In this document: positions 1 to 7,191 of the stretch, piece after piece | Position numbering within the stretch: position 1 is the first letter of the stretch | How the letters are laid out: every line of letters begins with the position of its first letter | NCBI RefSeq assembly: GCF_938015485.1 | Contig: NZ_CALLVU010000077.1 | Span: forward strand, 1-19,241 | Length of the DNA: 19,241 bases | Direction of reading: 5' to 3' | Source: an uncultured Lachnoanaerobaculum sp. | Lineage (GTDB): Bacteria; Bacillota; Clostridia; Lachnospirales; Lachnospiraceae | The notes under the pieces: generated by a model | Told to the model about the DNA's origin: nothing | What the model saw: the letters and a program-made list of their open reading frames with translations, nothing else | The model's database searches: none | Position numbers and translations under genes: made by a program

Positions 1-22
1 GGCTTTTAACGTCTTTATTCAT
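1..22 (-). CDS. dxs: Probable first codons of Campylobacter-type dxs (cut by window edge)
   Basis: An ATG at 22-20 overlaps the stop codon of the FliH-like segment by eight bases (ATGAATAA) and reads MNKDVKS before the window ends. In Campylobacter the gene after fliH is dxs (1-deoxy-D-xylulose-5-phosphate synthase), and as I recall several Campylobacter Dxs proteins begin with a short segment resembling DVKS. Only seven codons are visible, so the call rests mainly on gene order. It would be a second dxs, distinct from the clostridial one at 14114-15991, and it supports a foreign origin for the left edge. Confidence 0.45.
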
Positions 23-437
23 TATTTACCAACATTTTTAGCTTCTCTAGCCTTGTTTGCATCGTCGCGTCGATGTTTCCGCCCTCGCTTATTATCACCA
101 CGCCACCTTTGCTTATGGCGTCATCAGCGCTTACTTTTACGCGTTCGTTTTTACTAAATTGCTCTTTTAGATAGTCGCTATCTTCAGGATTTACGCGAAT
201 TTCTATATTTTTTACGTCGCTTAGATCTTTTATAAGCGAATTTGCTAGGTGATGAGCGATCTGGCTAGATGCGCTTGAAACCTCTTTTTCTATCACCTCT
301 TTGGCGATCTTTATCGCAGTTTGCCCAAGCTCTTCCTCGCTCTTTTTCAAAAACTCATCAAATTTAACGTACTGCTCGTCAAGCTTTGCAGCTGAAGCAC
401 TAAATTTAGCCTCAAGTTCCTTTATCTTTGCCTCATT
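15..437 (-). CDS. fliH: C-terminal part of flagellar assembly protein FliH, Campylobacter type, fused in frame to PurL
   Basis: From about residue 1160-1170 of the long open frame to the stop, the protein no longer resembles PurL. It carries FliH/SctL-family hallmarks: a charged helix (KFDEFLKKSEEELG), then AIKIAKEVIEKEV, a VNPED motif, a SADDAISKGGVVI motif and a GNIDATMQTRLEKLK end. FliH is the stator-like regulator of the flagellar export ATPase FliI at the cytoplasmic face of the export gate. The version here matches what I know of Campylobacter FliH much better than any Firmicutes FliH. By hand count the first 420 bases hold about 25 CpG against about 15 in the next 420, while GC is similar (about 41%). 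The N-terminal half of FliH is missing. No other flagellar gene is in the window. Family assignment is strong; the genus is inferred. Confidence 0.85.
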   Translation of the reverse strand, partial: NEAKIKELEAKFSASAAKLDEQYVKFDEFLKKSEEELGQTAIKIAKEVIEKEVSSASSQIAHHLANSLIKDLSDVKNIEIRVNPEDSDYLKEQFSKNERVKVSADDAISKGGVVIISEGGNIDATMQTRLEKLKMLVNNE

Positions 438-3400
438 TGCCACAAATCTTCCCTCACCGTGTGAAATCGGATTTGCATATACATCGCCAAGTTTTGCGTT
501 CATAAGCCAAGGTGATTTGTTGCTTGTGACCTTAAGGTAAGCCATCTTTGAAATATGTCTGCCGATGGTATTTGTTGCAAGCGTAGCTGAAGTCTCCTCC
601 TGCTCTTTTATAACTCCGTCAGGCAAAAGTCCCAGCTTTATAAGAGTCTGGAAACCGTTGCAAATACCAAGTATAAGTCCGTCTCTGTTAAGCAAATCTT
701 CTATCTCTTTTTTCAAAATTTCATTTCTGAATACGGTGGCAAAAAACTTTGCCGAACCGTCAGGCTCGTCACCTGCCGAGAAACCTCCCGGGAACATTAT
801 AATCTGAGAATTCCTTATCTCATCCCTATACTTTTCAACAGATTCCTTTATAGCCAAAGGTGAACTGTTTCTGAATACAAACGCCTCTGCAACGCCACCG
901 GCCCTGTTAAATGCTCTTATTGAGTCATATTCACAGTTGGTTCCCGGCATAACAGGTATAAATACTCTTGGAGTCGGAAATTTTTCTTTTGCTATATAAA
1001 CACTGTCCGCTTTATATATCTTATCCTCTGCGCACTCCTTGTTATCAGGCTCTTGTACGGAAGGGAATACTTTCTCAAGCGGCTTCTTCCAGCCCTCAAG
1101 CACCTCATCAAGTGAAATCTCAATGTCTCCTACAACCAATTTAGGCTCGTCTATAACTTCACCCAAGTTTAGTGCATCTTCAAAATCAAGTTCATTTTCA
1201 CATTCCACAAGGAAGCTTCCGAACTCAGGAGCAAAAAGTGTGTCTTCATCCGCAGATAAACTTGCTCCCAGCATATTTCCGAAGCACATCTTAGAGATTG
1301 CCTCAACACATCCTTTTCGCTCAGTTACAAATGCGCTTACTATATTTTTAGCCTCAATTTCTTTTTGAACATACTCATAAAGATTTTTTAAATATTCAAA
1401 ATCAGGAAGATTATACTTATCTCTCTTTACTCTAAGTAAATAAAGCTTATTGCCCGTCTTCTTTAACTCTGTGGATATTATATTTTGATTTTCTCCCACA
1501 ACCACCGCAAATGAAACCAGTGTAGGAGGCACATTTATATCGTTGAAAGTACCTGACATGGAGTCCTTGCCTCCTATAGATGCAAGCCCAAGTCTCATCT
1601 GTGCTTCATATGCGCCAAGCAGTGCCGCCAAAGGCTCTCCCCATGTGGCTTCACTTGTCATCCTTCTGAAGTACTCCTGGAAAGTAAAATGTACCTTCTT
1701 GTAGTCGCCGCCTACCGCTACTATTTTGCTTAGTGAAGTGACTATTGCATACATTGCTCCATGATAAGGACTCCAACTTGATAAATACGGGTCAAATCCG
1801 TAACTCATAACAGTCATGGCGTCACTCTTTTCATTTAGAAGCGGCCACTTTGCAACCATGCTCTGTGTCTCTGAAAGCTGATATTTTCCTCCATAAGGCA
1901 TCAATACGCTCTTTCCTCCGATGCTTGCATCAAACATCTCCACAAGTCCTTTTTGTGATGCCACATTTAAATCAGAAACCGTATTAAGCCATCTCTCCTT
2001 TAAAGGTAAGTTTTCACTTCTTTTATCAAAGATATTTTCATCACTTGGAGTATTTACATACACATTTGTATTGGCTGTTGCACCGTTTGTATCAAGGAAT
2101 GCTCTTGAAAGGTCAACTATTTTCTTTCCTCTCCAAGTCATTTGCAGTCTTTTTTCTTCCACCACCTTTGCTACAATACTTGTCTCAAGGTTTTCTTCCT
2201 CTGCATACTTGCAGAATTCATCTACAGACTTAGGATCCAGTACTACAGCCATCCTCTCCTGTGATTCGGAGATTGCAAGCTCGGTACCGTCAAGTCCCGC
2301 GTACTTTTTAGGCACCTTATCAAGATCTATAATAAGTCCGTCCGCAAGTTCTCCTATTGCTACAGATACTCCGCCGGCTCCGAAGTCGTTACATTTTTTT
2401 ATAAGTTTTGTCACTTCAGGTCTTTTAAAGAGTCTTTGTATCTTTCTCTCTGTAGGTGCATTACCTTTTTGCACCTCTGCGCCTGCCGTAACTATGGAAT
2501 CTGTCTTATGTACTTTACTTGAACCTGTAGCTCCTCCGATACCGTCTCTTCCGGTTCTTCCTCCAAGAAGTACTATGATATCTCCGGGATCCGAGGTCTT
2601 TCTGATAACATTTTCTCTCTTTGCGGCACCCATCACCGCACCGATTTCCATTCTCTTTGCCACATAGTCCGGATGATATATCTCTTTTACATACCCTGTA
2701 GCCAGTCCTATCTGATTGCCGTATGATGAATAGCCGTGTGCCGCTCCTGTAACTATCTTTCTTTGCGGCAACTTGCCTGCAAGGGTCTTTTCAATATGAA
2801 GTGTAGGGTCGGCAGCTCCTGTGATTCTCATAGCCTGATATACATAGGTTCTTCCTGACAGAGGATCTCTTATCGCACCTCCAAGACAGGTTGCGGCACC
2901 GCCGAAAGGCTCTATTTCCGTCGGGTGGTTATGCGTTTCATTCTTAAAGTTGATAAGCCACTCTTCTTTTTTACCGTCCACAACTATAGGTACGACTATG
3001 GAGCAGGCGTTTATCTCGTCAGTCTCCTCCACATCATTAAGGATGCCGTCAGCCTTCAGCTTTTTCATAGCTGAAAGTGCAATGTCCATAAGGCATATCT
3101 TCTTGCCTGATTTATTTTGATAAAGCGCCTTTCTGTCATCCAGATACCTCTGATACGACTCCTTTATAGGTACGCCAAAAAATCCCTCCTCAAAGTCCAC
3201 ATCGCAAATCTCTGTAGAAAAAGTTGTATGTCTGCAGTGATCCGACCAATATGTGTCAAGTACTCTTATCTCAGTGATAGAGGGATCTCTTTTTTCGTCG
3301 TTTTTTAAATAATTTTGTATAAACTTAAAGTCGTCAAAAGTCATAGCCAATGAAAGGCTCTCATAACACTCTCTTAAAGCCTTTTCATCCATCTTTATAA

Positions 3401-3911
3401 AGCCATCAATTATCTCCACGTCTTTAGGTACTTCAAAGTCAATCTTTAAAGTTTCAGGTAGGGACTCATCTGCAATTCTTGAGTCTACAGGATTTATGCA
3501 GTAATTTTTTATTTTCTCCTTGTCCTCACTGCTGAAGTTTCCAAAGAAAACATAGGTGGTTGCCGAACGAATATCAATGTCGTCTTCGCTTCCTAAAAGC
3601 TTTACACACTGTATTGCGGAATCCGCTCTTTGGTCAAACTGTCCGGGCAAATATTCTACAGTAAAGAAAAAGTCTCCGTCTTTATGTGGAAAGCTGCCCT
3701 CATAACAGTTATCAAGCGGCGGTTCACAAAAAATAGTATTGATGCTTCTTTTATAGTCATTATCCGATATATTTTCAATATCATATCTGACCAAAACCCT
3801 TACATCCAAGAGGTCTTTTAAGCCGCAATAATTCCTAAGCTCGCTTAAAAGTTCCTTTGCTCTGATGGCAAAATCTCTCTTCTTCTCTACATAAATCCTT
3901 CTAACGCCCAT
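15..3911 (-). CDS. purL: Phosphoribosylformylglycinamidine synthase PurL, C-terminus replaced by FliH sequence (chimeric open frame)
   Basis: PurL uses ATP and glutamine to convert FGAR to FGAM, the fourth step of purine synthesis, in the cytoplasm. The 1,298-residue frame is the large single-chain type. HCRHTTF (near residue 225) and ETHNHPTE (near 325) mark the synthase core, followed by GGRTGRDGIGG and GGKDSMSG. The glutaminase domain begins at PVMPGTNCEYDS, with FPGGFSAGDEPDGSAKFFA and the nucleophile Cys1084 in GICNGF. PurL similarity ends just after ISHGEGRFVANE (near 1160). The last part of the domain, with the catalytic His and Glu (His1260 and Glu1262 in the enterobacterial enzyme), is absent, and FliH sequence follows in frame. 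As assembled, glutamine could not be hydrolysed normally. The total length happens to match a normal PurL and could hide the fault. GGAGG five bases before the ATG fixes the start. It lies 73 bases after pfk. Confidence 0.93.
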   Translation of the reverse strand: MGVRRIYVEKKRDFAIRAKELLSELRNYCGLKDLLDVRVLVRYDIENISDNDYKRSINTIFCEPPLDNCYEGSFPHKDGDFFFTVEYLPGQFDQRADSAIQCVKLLGSEDDIDIRSATTYVFFGNFSSEDKEKIKNYCINPVDSRIADESLPETLKIDFEVPKDVEIIDGFIKMDEKALRECYESLSLAMTFDDFKFIQNYLKNDEKRDPSITEIRVLDTYWSDHCRHTTFSTEICDVDFEEGFFGVPIKESYQRYLDDRKALYQNKSGKKICLMDIALSAMKKLKADGILNDVEETDEINACSIVVPIVVDGKKEEWLINFKNETHNHPTEIEPFGGAATCLGGAIRDPLSGRTYVYQAMRITGAADPTLHIEKTLAGKLPQRKIVTGAAHGYSSYGNQIGLATGYVKEIYHPDYVAKRMEIGAVMGAAKRENVIRKTSDPGDIIVLLGGRTGRDGIGGATGSSKVHKTDSIVTAGAEVQKGNAPTERKIQRLFKRPEVTKLIKKCNDFGAGGVSVAIGELADGLIIDLDKVPKKYAGLDGTELAISESQERMAVVLDPKSVDEFCKYAEEENLETSIVAKVVEEKRLQMTWRGKKIVDLSRAFLDTNGATANTNVYVNTPSDENIFDKRSENLPLKERWLNTVSDLNVASQKGLVEMFDASIGGKSVLMPYGGKYQLSETQSMVAKWPLLNEKSDAMTVMSYGFDPYLSSWSPYHGAMYAIVTSLSKIVAVGGDYKKVHFTFQEYFRRMTSEATWGEPLAALLGAYEAQMRLGLASIGGKDSMSGTFNDINVPPTLVSFAVVVGENQNIISTELKKTGNKLYLLRVKRDKYNLPDFEYLKNLYEYVQKEIEAKNIVSAFVTERKGCVEAISKMCFGNMLGASLSADEDTLFAPEFGSFLVECENELDFEDALNLGEVIDEPKLVVGDIEISLDEVLEGWKKPLEKVFPSVQEPDNKECAEDKIYKADSVYIAKEKFPTPRVFIPVMPGTNCEYDSIRAFNRAGGVAEAFVFRNSSPLAIKESVEKYRDEIRNSQIIMFPGGFSAGDEPDGSAKFFATVFRNEILKKEIEDLLNRDGLILGICNGFQTLIKLGLLPDGVIKEQEETSATLATNTIGRHISKMAYLKVTSNKSPWLMNAKLGDVYANPISHGEGRFVANEAKIKELEAKFSASAAKLDEQYVKFDEFLKKSEEELGQTAIKIAKEVIEKEVSSASSQIAHHLANSLIKDLSDVKNIEIRVNPEDSDYLKEQFSKNERVKVSADDAISKGGVVIISEGGNIDATMQTRLEKLKMLVNNE
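405..440 (-). other. Junction between PurL-coding and FliH-coding sequence
   Basis: PurL signature sequence (SHGEGRFVA) ends at about 438 and clear FliH sequence (FSASAAKLDEQ) starts at about 404. The bases between encode NEAKIKELEAK, which could belong to either protein, so the exact breakpoint cannot be placed. Short shared sequence here would let an assembler, or template switching during whole-genome amplification, join two genomes without breaking the frame. No insertion sequence, repeat or integrase site is visible at the join. Confidence 0.75.
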
Positions 3912-3946
3912 TTTTCCTCCATTTCCCAGAAAAACAACTGCAAACG

Positions 3947-3976
3947 ATTAACAGGTTTCAAGCTTATAATTGTAAA
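3947..3976 (-). promoter_or_regulatory. Possible weak promoter before purL
   Basis: In the 73-base gap between pfk and purL, the minus strand reads TTTACA, 18 bases, then GTTAAT preceded by a T. This matches five of six and four of six consensus sigma-A positions. It is the largest gap in the run, which makes separate purL control plausible. No purine riboswitch or PurR box is recognisable. The match is weak and may be chance in AT-rich sequence. Confidence 0.25.
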
Positions 3977-3984
3977 ACCTTATG

Positions 3985-5202
3985 CTATAAACTTTTAATA
4001 TGACTTTGTATACCGTCACATACAATATTTGAAAGTTCGCCCATGATAAGCGGTTTTGCGTACTGAATAAAATGTTCGTTCACATAAAATCCGTCCTCAC
4101 TTATCCACTCTCTCGGTACTTTCTTTTCAATATTTGCAACTAAATTTATATCACATTTTTTAACAATAGACAAATATGGAGAATCTTCCACTCTTTCAAA
4201 GTTCATCATGACTCCCGTGTTACCGTCAAGTCCGGCCTTCACTCCCAAAAATCCGATATTAAACGCCTCATCAATATCGGTCTTACTTTGAAGGTGTGCG
4301 GCAGCCCTTTGAAGAGTATTTATCTCAACAGCTCTGGTCTTTACACCTAATTCAGTTTTTATCTTTTTAGCCAAAAAGGCGGCTGTTCCTGAAAGCATCT
4401 TATGTCCGAATGCATCCACATTGCACTCGTCCTCACTTATATGATGACCGTTTGTGTCCTTAATGCCTTCCGAAACCGCTACAACTATATTGCCCTTTGT
4501 CTGCATTCTGTCTGATAAAATCCCGATAAATTTCTTTAAATCAAGTCCTATCTCAGGCAACAGTATGAAATCAGGTCCGTCGTTTAATTTATTCTTTGCT
4601 AAAGCCGATGCGGCAGTGAGCCAACCGGCATTTCTTCCCATTATCTCAACAAAGGTCACACTCTTTAAATCGTATACATTTGAGTCTCTTACTATCTCTG
4701 AGATTGATGTCGCAATATATTTTGCGGCGCTTCCGTATCCCGGAGTGTGATCCGTTACAGGCAGATCGTTGTCAATCGTCTTCGGCACTCCGACAAATCT
4801 TATCTTACTGCCGTTTATCTTTGAATAGTCCGACAACTTCTTTATAGTATCCATTGAGTCGTTGCCGCCTATATATATGAAAATACCGATATTGTATTTA
4901 TCAAGTATTTCAAAAATTCTCTCATAAACCTCATCGCCTTTTTTTACCTCAGGCAATTTGTATCTGCATGAGCCAAGATATGAACTCGGTGTTCTCTTTA
5001 AAAGTTCAACATTAAGCTCCGACTCAAGCGTATCGTCAAGATTTATTATATTTTCTTTTAAGAGCCCTTCTATACCGTATCTCATACCGTATACCGTATC
5101 AATTCCAAGTTCCTTTGCACCGACATAAACTCCTGCCAGTGACGAATTGATAGCTGCTGTAGGACCTCCTGACTGGCCTACAATCAAATTCTTTCTTTCC
5201 AT
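3985..5202 (-). CDS. 6-phosphofructokinase, probably pyrophosphate-dependent
   Basis: Phosphorylates fructose 6-phosphate to the 1,6-bisphosphate in glycolysis. The 405-residue protein has the PFK fold signatures: GQSGGPT (9-15), GSCRYKLP (77-84), GGNDS (112-116), PKTIDNDLP (140-148) and EIMGRNAGWL. In ATP enzymes the phosphoryl-donor loop is GGDGS. Here Asp115 sits where ATP enzymes have Gly104 (E. coli numbering), and Lys141 in PKTIDND replaces the usual Gly. Both features mark pyrophosphate-linked PFKs, in which the reaction is reversible. The neighbouring Asp is Asn114, an unusual variant of the usual GGDD. Donor specificity is inferred from these residues. The start is the ATG after AGGAG, 14 bases past the stop of the sigma-like gene. 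A different ATG 12 bases upstream is out of frame. It sits in a run otherwise unrelated to glycolysis, apart from glgA. Confidence 0.9.
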   Translation of the reverse strand: MERKNLIVGQSGGPTAAINSSLAGVYVGAKELGIDTVYGMRYGIEGLLKENIINLDDTLESELNVELLKRTPSSYLGSCRYKLPEVKKGDEVYERIFEILDKYNIGIFIYIGGNDSMDTIKKLSDYSKINGSKIRFVGVPKTIDNDLPVTDHTPGYGSAAKYIATSISEIVRDSNVYDLKSVTFVEIMGRNAGWLTAASALAKNKLNDGPDFILLPEIGLDLKKFIGILSDRMQTKGNIVVAVSEGIKDTNGHHISEDECNVDAFGHKMLSGTAAFLAKKIKTELGVKTRAVEINTLQRAAAHLQSKTDIDEAFNIGFLGVKAGLDGNTGVMMNFERVEDSPYLSIVKKCDINLVANIEKKVPREWISEDGFYVNEHFIQYAKPLIMGELSNIVCDGIQSHIKSL

Positions 5203-5216
5203 AGCTTTTCCATCTC

Positions 5217-5735
5217 CTAATTTATTTTTTCCAAGTCAATTGCATTCAGACTTATTTTCAAAAGTTCCTCCACTTCATCCTTTGGAATCTGTAACCTTTT
5301 TGCCAGCTCTTCAACACTTGCTTCTTTTCCATACTCTGTTGCCAACTCACTTGAGACGTCCATAAGCTCATTTACCCTGTCGGCAAGCTTATTTGAGGCA
5401 TCTTTTTTCACTTTTTCTTCATCTGCAATCTCACGCAATCTCTTTTCAACTTTTGTTTTTATCTGAGATTTTAAATCACCTTCACTGTATTCCATAACAG
5501 CCATGGTAAGTGCGAGATGACTTTCACTTATAAGATCGCTCATCTCCTCACCGCAACCTATAAAGGGCTGTATAAGTCCTGTAGCATACATCATATGACC
5601 TTCAATAAGCCTGTTTCTTGCACTCTCATCTCCACGTAAAAGAGCGGCCGTAAGCTCATTAAGCTCTTTTTCTTCTATCTCTTTTATCGCCTTCATATCC
5701 TCAAGATACATCTCAAGAACTGTCTTATCCTTCAT
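5217..5735 (-). CDS. Truncated sigma-70-like protein (region 1.2/2 N-part and region 3, no region 4)
   Basis: This 172-residue protein opens like a primary sigma factor. MYLEDMKAI matches sigma region 1.2, and LLRGDESARNRLIEGHMMYATGLIQPF follows regions 1.2 to 2.1, including the conserved A-x-N-x-L-I core. The EEMSDLISESHLALTMAVMEY stretch parallels 2.2 (normally DLIQEGNIGLMKAV). The aromatic DNA-melting and -10-reading helices of 2.3-2.4 (typically FSTYA-x-WWIR) are not recognisable; a charged KTKVEKRLREIADEEK segment stands there instead. The C-terminal part, SVEELAKRLQIPKDEVEELL, looks like region 3. Region 4 is absent. It could bind core RNA polymerase without reading promoters, but the function is unknown. 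The ATG at 5735 lies inside the end of the DUF5721 gene (11-base overlap), so translation is probably coupled. A GTG at 5747 is an alternative start with no better ribosome site. Confidence 0.75.
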   Translation of the reverse strand: MKDKTVLEMYLEDMKAIKEIEEKELNELTAALLRGDESARNRLIEGHMMYATGLIQPFIGCGEEMSDLISESHLALTMAVMEYSEGDLKSQIKTKVEKRLREIADEEKVKKDASNKLADRVNELMDVSSELATEYGKEASVEELAKRLQIPKDEVEELLKISLNAIDLEKIN

Positions 5736-6216
5736 TATCCGATCCACTCTCTACCAATGTAATATTTATCTTTTTGAACATATCTTTTACATATGTATCA
5801 AAGACATGCATTATATCTCTTTCAAGCAAAAATGTCTTAGGTGAAAACGAGCTTATAAGCTCCAGCTTCTTATCCGCATACCTGATATTTAAATACATAT
5901 CGGCCTCTATATCCTTTGCGGTATTTTCACCAATCCATCTTTTACTGAATTCTTCCGAGAATTTGAGCACCAATTTAAAGGCTGTAGGAGTCCTCTTTCC
6001 TTTGATAATCTCAAAGCAGATATGTCTAAGCTCACTCCAGGTACAAAAGCTCCTATCTTGTACCTCATCAAAGTAGGCTTTGTTTAACTTTCCTCCGATA
6101 TCAAACTTCACAAAGGTTGTAAACTCAGCCTCAATAACACCGAACTTGTCAAAAAGATCCGTCATAAAGAGTTTTTTTGTAAACTCCTTTACATCTAAAA
6201 TCTCAAAGGCCTCCAT
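5725..6216 (-). CDS. DUF5721-family protein, function unknown
   Basis: A 163-residue protein that I recognise as the DUF5721 type found in Lachnospiraceae. Visible signs are the start MEAFEILDVKEFTKKLF, the central FCTWSELRHICFEIIKGKRTP, a LNIRYADKKLEL strand segment and a closing SPKTFLLERDIMHVFD. There is no signal peptide, membrane segment or obvious catalytic motif; it looks like a small soluble mixed alpha/beta protein. The start at 6216 is set by GGAGG six bases upstream and by the family's usual N-terminus. A longer frame starting at 6291 would overlap the lipoprotein gene by 89 bases. It overlaps that gene by 14 bases and the sigma-like gene by 11, so the three are very likely translated together. 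Function cannot be stated; the family call is from memory of the pattern. Confidence 0.7.
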   Translation of the reverse strand: MEAFEILDVKEFTKKLFMTDLFDKFGVIEAEFTTFVKFDIGGKLNKAYFDEVQDRSFCTWSELRHICFEIIKGKRTPTAFKLVLKFSEEFSKRWIGENTAKDIEADMYLNIRYADKKLELISSFSPKTFLLERDIMHVFDTYVKDMFKKINITLVESGSDNEG

Positions 6217-7180
6217 TGTTATCCTCCGCCCAGAGTGTAAAAAAGTCCTTTCCCGAGATTGTAAAGAAAGCATTCTTACATACTTTGTCAAACTCGGAAT
6301 CGTTTATATCTATAGGATTCGACTTTACAAAGTCGTTATACATATTCAAAAGATATGCGGACTCTCTCTCATTTTTTATCTTCTCTTTATTTTTCTTTGT
6401 AGCTTCTTTGTCATTGCTCTTTACGCATTTGTAAAGTAAATACTTTCCCTTGTTTGTAAGGATAGGGCTTACACCGCCGTCTTCTAAAACTCCAAGTGCG
6501 CTCTTTATATCTTCAGGCTCATTATTAAGCTCCACACTCCTTGATATATCTGAATTTTCTGAAAACTGAGTTGCAAGTTTTACACAATTTTCACCGTTGT
6601 TCAGTCTGTTCAAAAGATCTGTAGCCAGATTGTAGTCTGAAACCTCTATCACATTAAAGTCCATTATCCTGGCTTCACTCTCACTGACTTCTTTTACATT
6701 CTTTGCAATCAGCTCTTTTTTTGCCTTCATAACCAAAAAATAGTCTAAGAAAACATTATCACACTCTTCCTGACTTAGCCCCTTAAACTCCTCACTGTTT
6801 GTCGCATTTTCATCATAAAATGTCTTTGAAAGCTTAAGTGCGTCGCTTTTTTGCGATTCGGAAAGTGTGATATTATTTTTTTCCGCCAATTTTTTCAATA
6901 CTACAAGTTCTTTATAGTAATTCTTCAAATCATTATAAAAATTGTCTTTGTATGTAATGTTTTTATCTCTGTCTATATAGCTGTCCCATATTGAAGCACT
7001 GTATGTATTTGTAATAATTTGGCTCTCCGAAACGGCCGGAATAAGCATCTGAGCATAGCTGTAACCAAGCTTATTATCTGTAAGATTTATTTTTATATTT
7101 TCACTTATGTTCTCCGTCTTTATTCCGCAACCCATAAGACATACCGCCGCCAAAAGCCCGACTAAAATTTTTCTTTTCAA
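6203..7180 (-). CDS. SurA/PrsA-like lipoprotein foldase (peptidylprolyl isomerase-like), TTG start
   Basis: A 325-residue exported lipoprotein. The N-terminus KRKILVGLLAAVCLMGC has a positive start, a hydrophobic stretch and a lipobox L-M-G-C with Cys18, so it should be anchored on the outer face of the membrane. Next come a helical SurA-N-like domain and, at about 165-250, a segment resembling a divergent parvulin fold (FNVIEVSDYNLATDLLNRL, then GVLEDGGVSPILTNKGKYLLYKC). PrsA-type proteins help secreted proteins fold. Typical parvulin active-site residues are hard to place, so it may be a chaperone without isomerase activity. The start codon is TTG at 7180, chosen because AGGAG stands six bases before it and the signal peptide follows at once. 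It starts nine bases after the HAD gene and overlaps the DUF5721 gene by 14 bases. Confidence 0.8.
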   Translation of the reverse strand: MKRKILVGLLAAVCLMGCGIKTENISENIKINLTDNKLGYSYAQMLIPAVSESQIITNTYSASIWDSYIDRDKNITYKDNFYNDLKNYYKELVVLKKLAEKNNITLSESQKSDALKLSKTFYDENATNSEEFKGLSQEECDNVFLDYFLVMKAKKELIAKNVKEVSESEARIMDFNVIEVSDYNLATDLLNRLNNGENCVKLATQFSENSDISRSVELNNEPEDIKSALGVLEDGGVSPILTNKGKYLLYKCVKSNDKEATKKNKEKIKNERESAYLLNMYNDFVKSNPIDINDSEFDKVCKNAFFTISGKDFFTLWAEDNNGGL

Positions 7181-7186
7181 CTTTGT

Positions 7187-7191
7187 CTCCT
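7187..7191 (-). promoter_or_regulatory. Ribosome binding site that fixes the TTG start of the lipoprotein
   Basis: AGGAG is followed by ACAAAG and TTG. The site overlaps the stop codon of the HAD gene (7190-7192), so ribosomes finishing that gene end on the next start signal. Confidence 0.7.

Noticed and set aside
1921..2667. A 248-codon plus-strand open frame opposite purL
   Set aside because: It lies wholly opposite strongly conserved PurL motifs, is rich in Ser/Leu/Pro as expected of a reverse-strand shadow, and has no ribosome site or family resemblance.
15..3911. A true bifunctional purine-flagellar fusion protein
   Set aside because: The join deletes the end of the glutaminase domain and the first half of FliH, so neither activity would be complete. 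A chimera between two genomes explains it more simply.
3912..3984. Purine riboswitch or terminator between pfk and purL
   Set aside because: Only 73 bases are available. An AGGTTT/AAACCT inverted repeat has a 16-base loop and no T-run, and no conserved purine aptamer core is seen.
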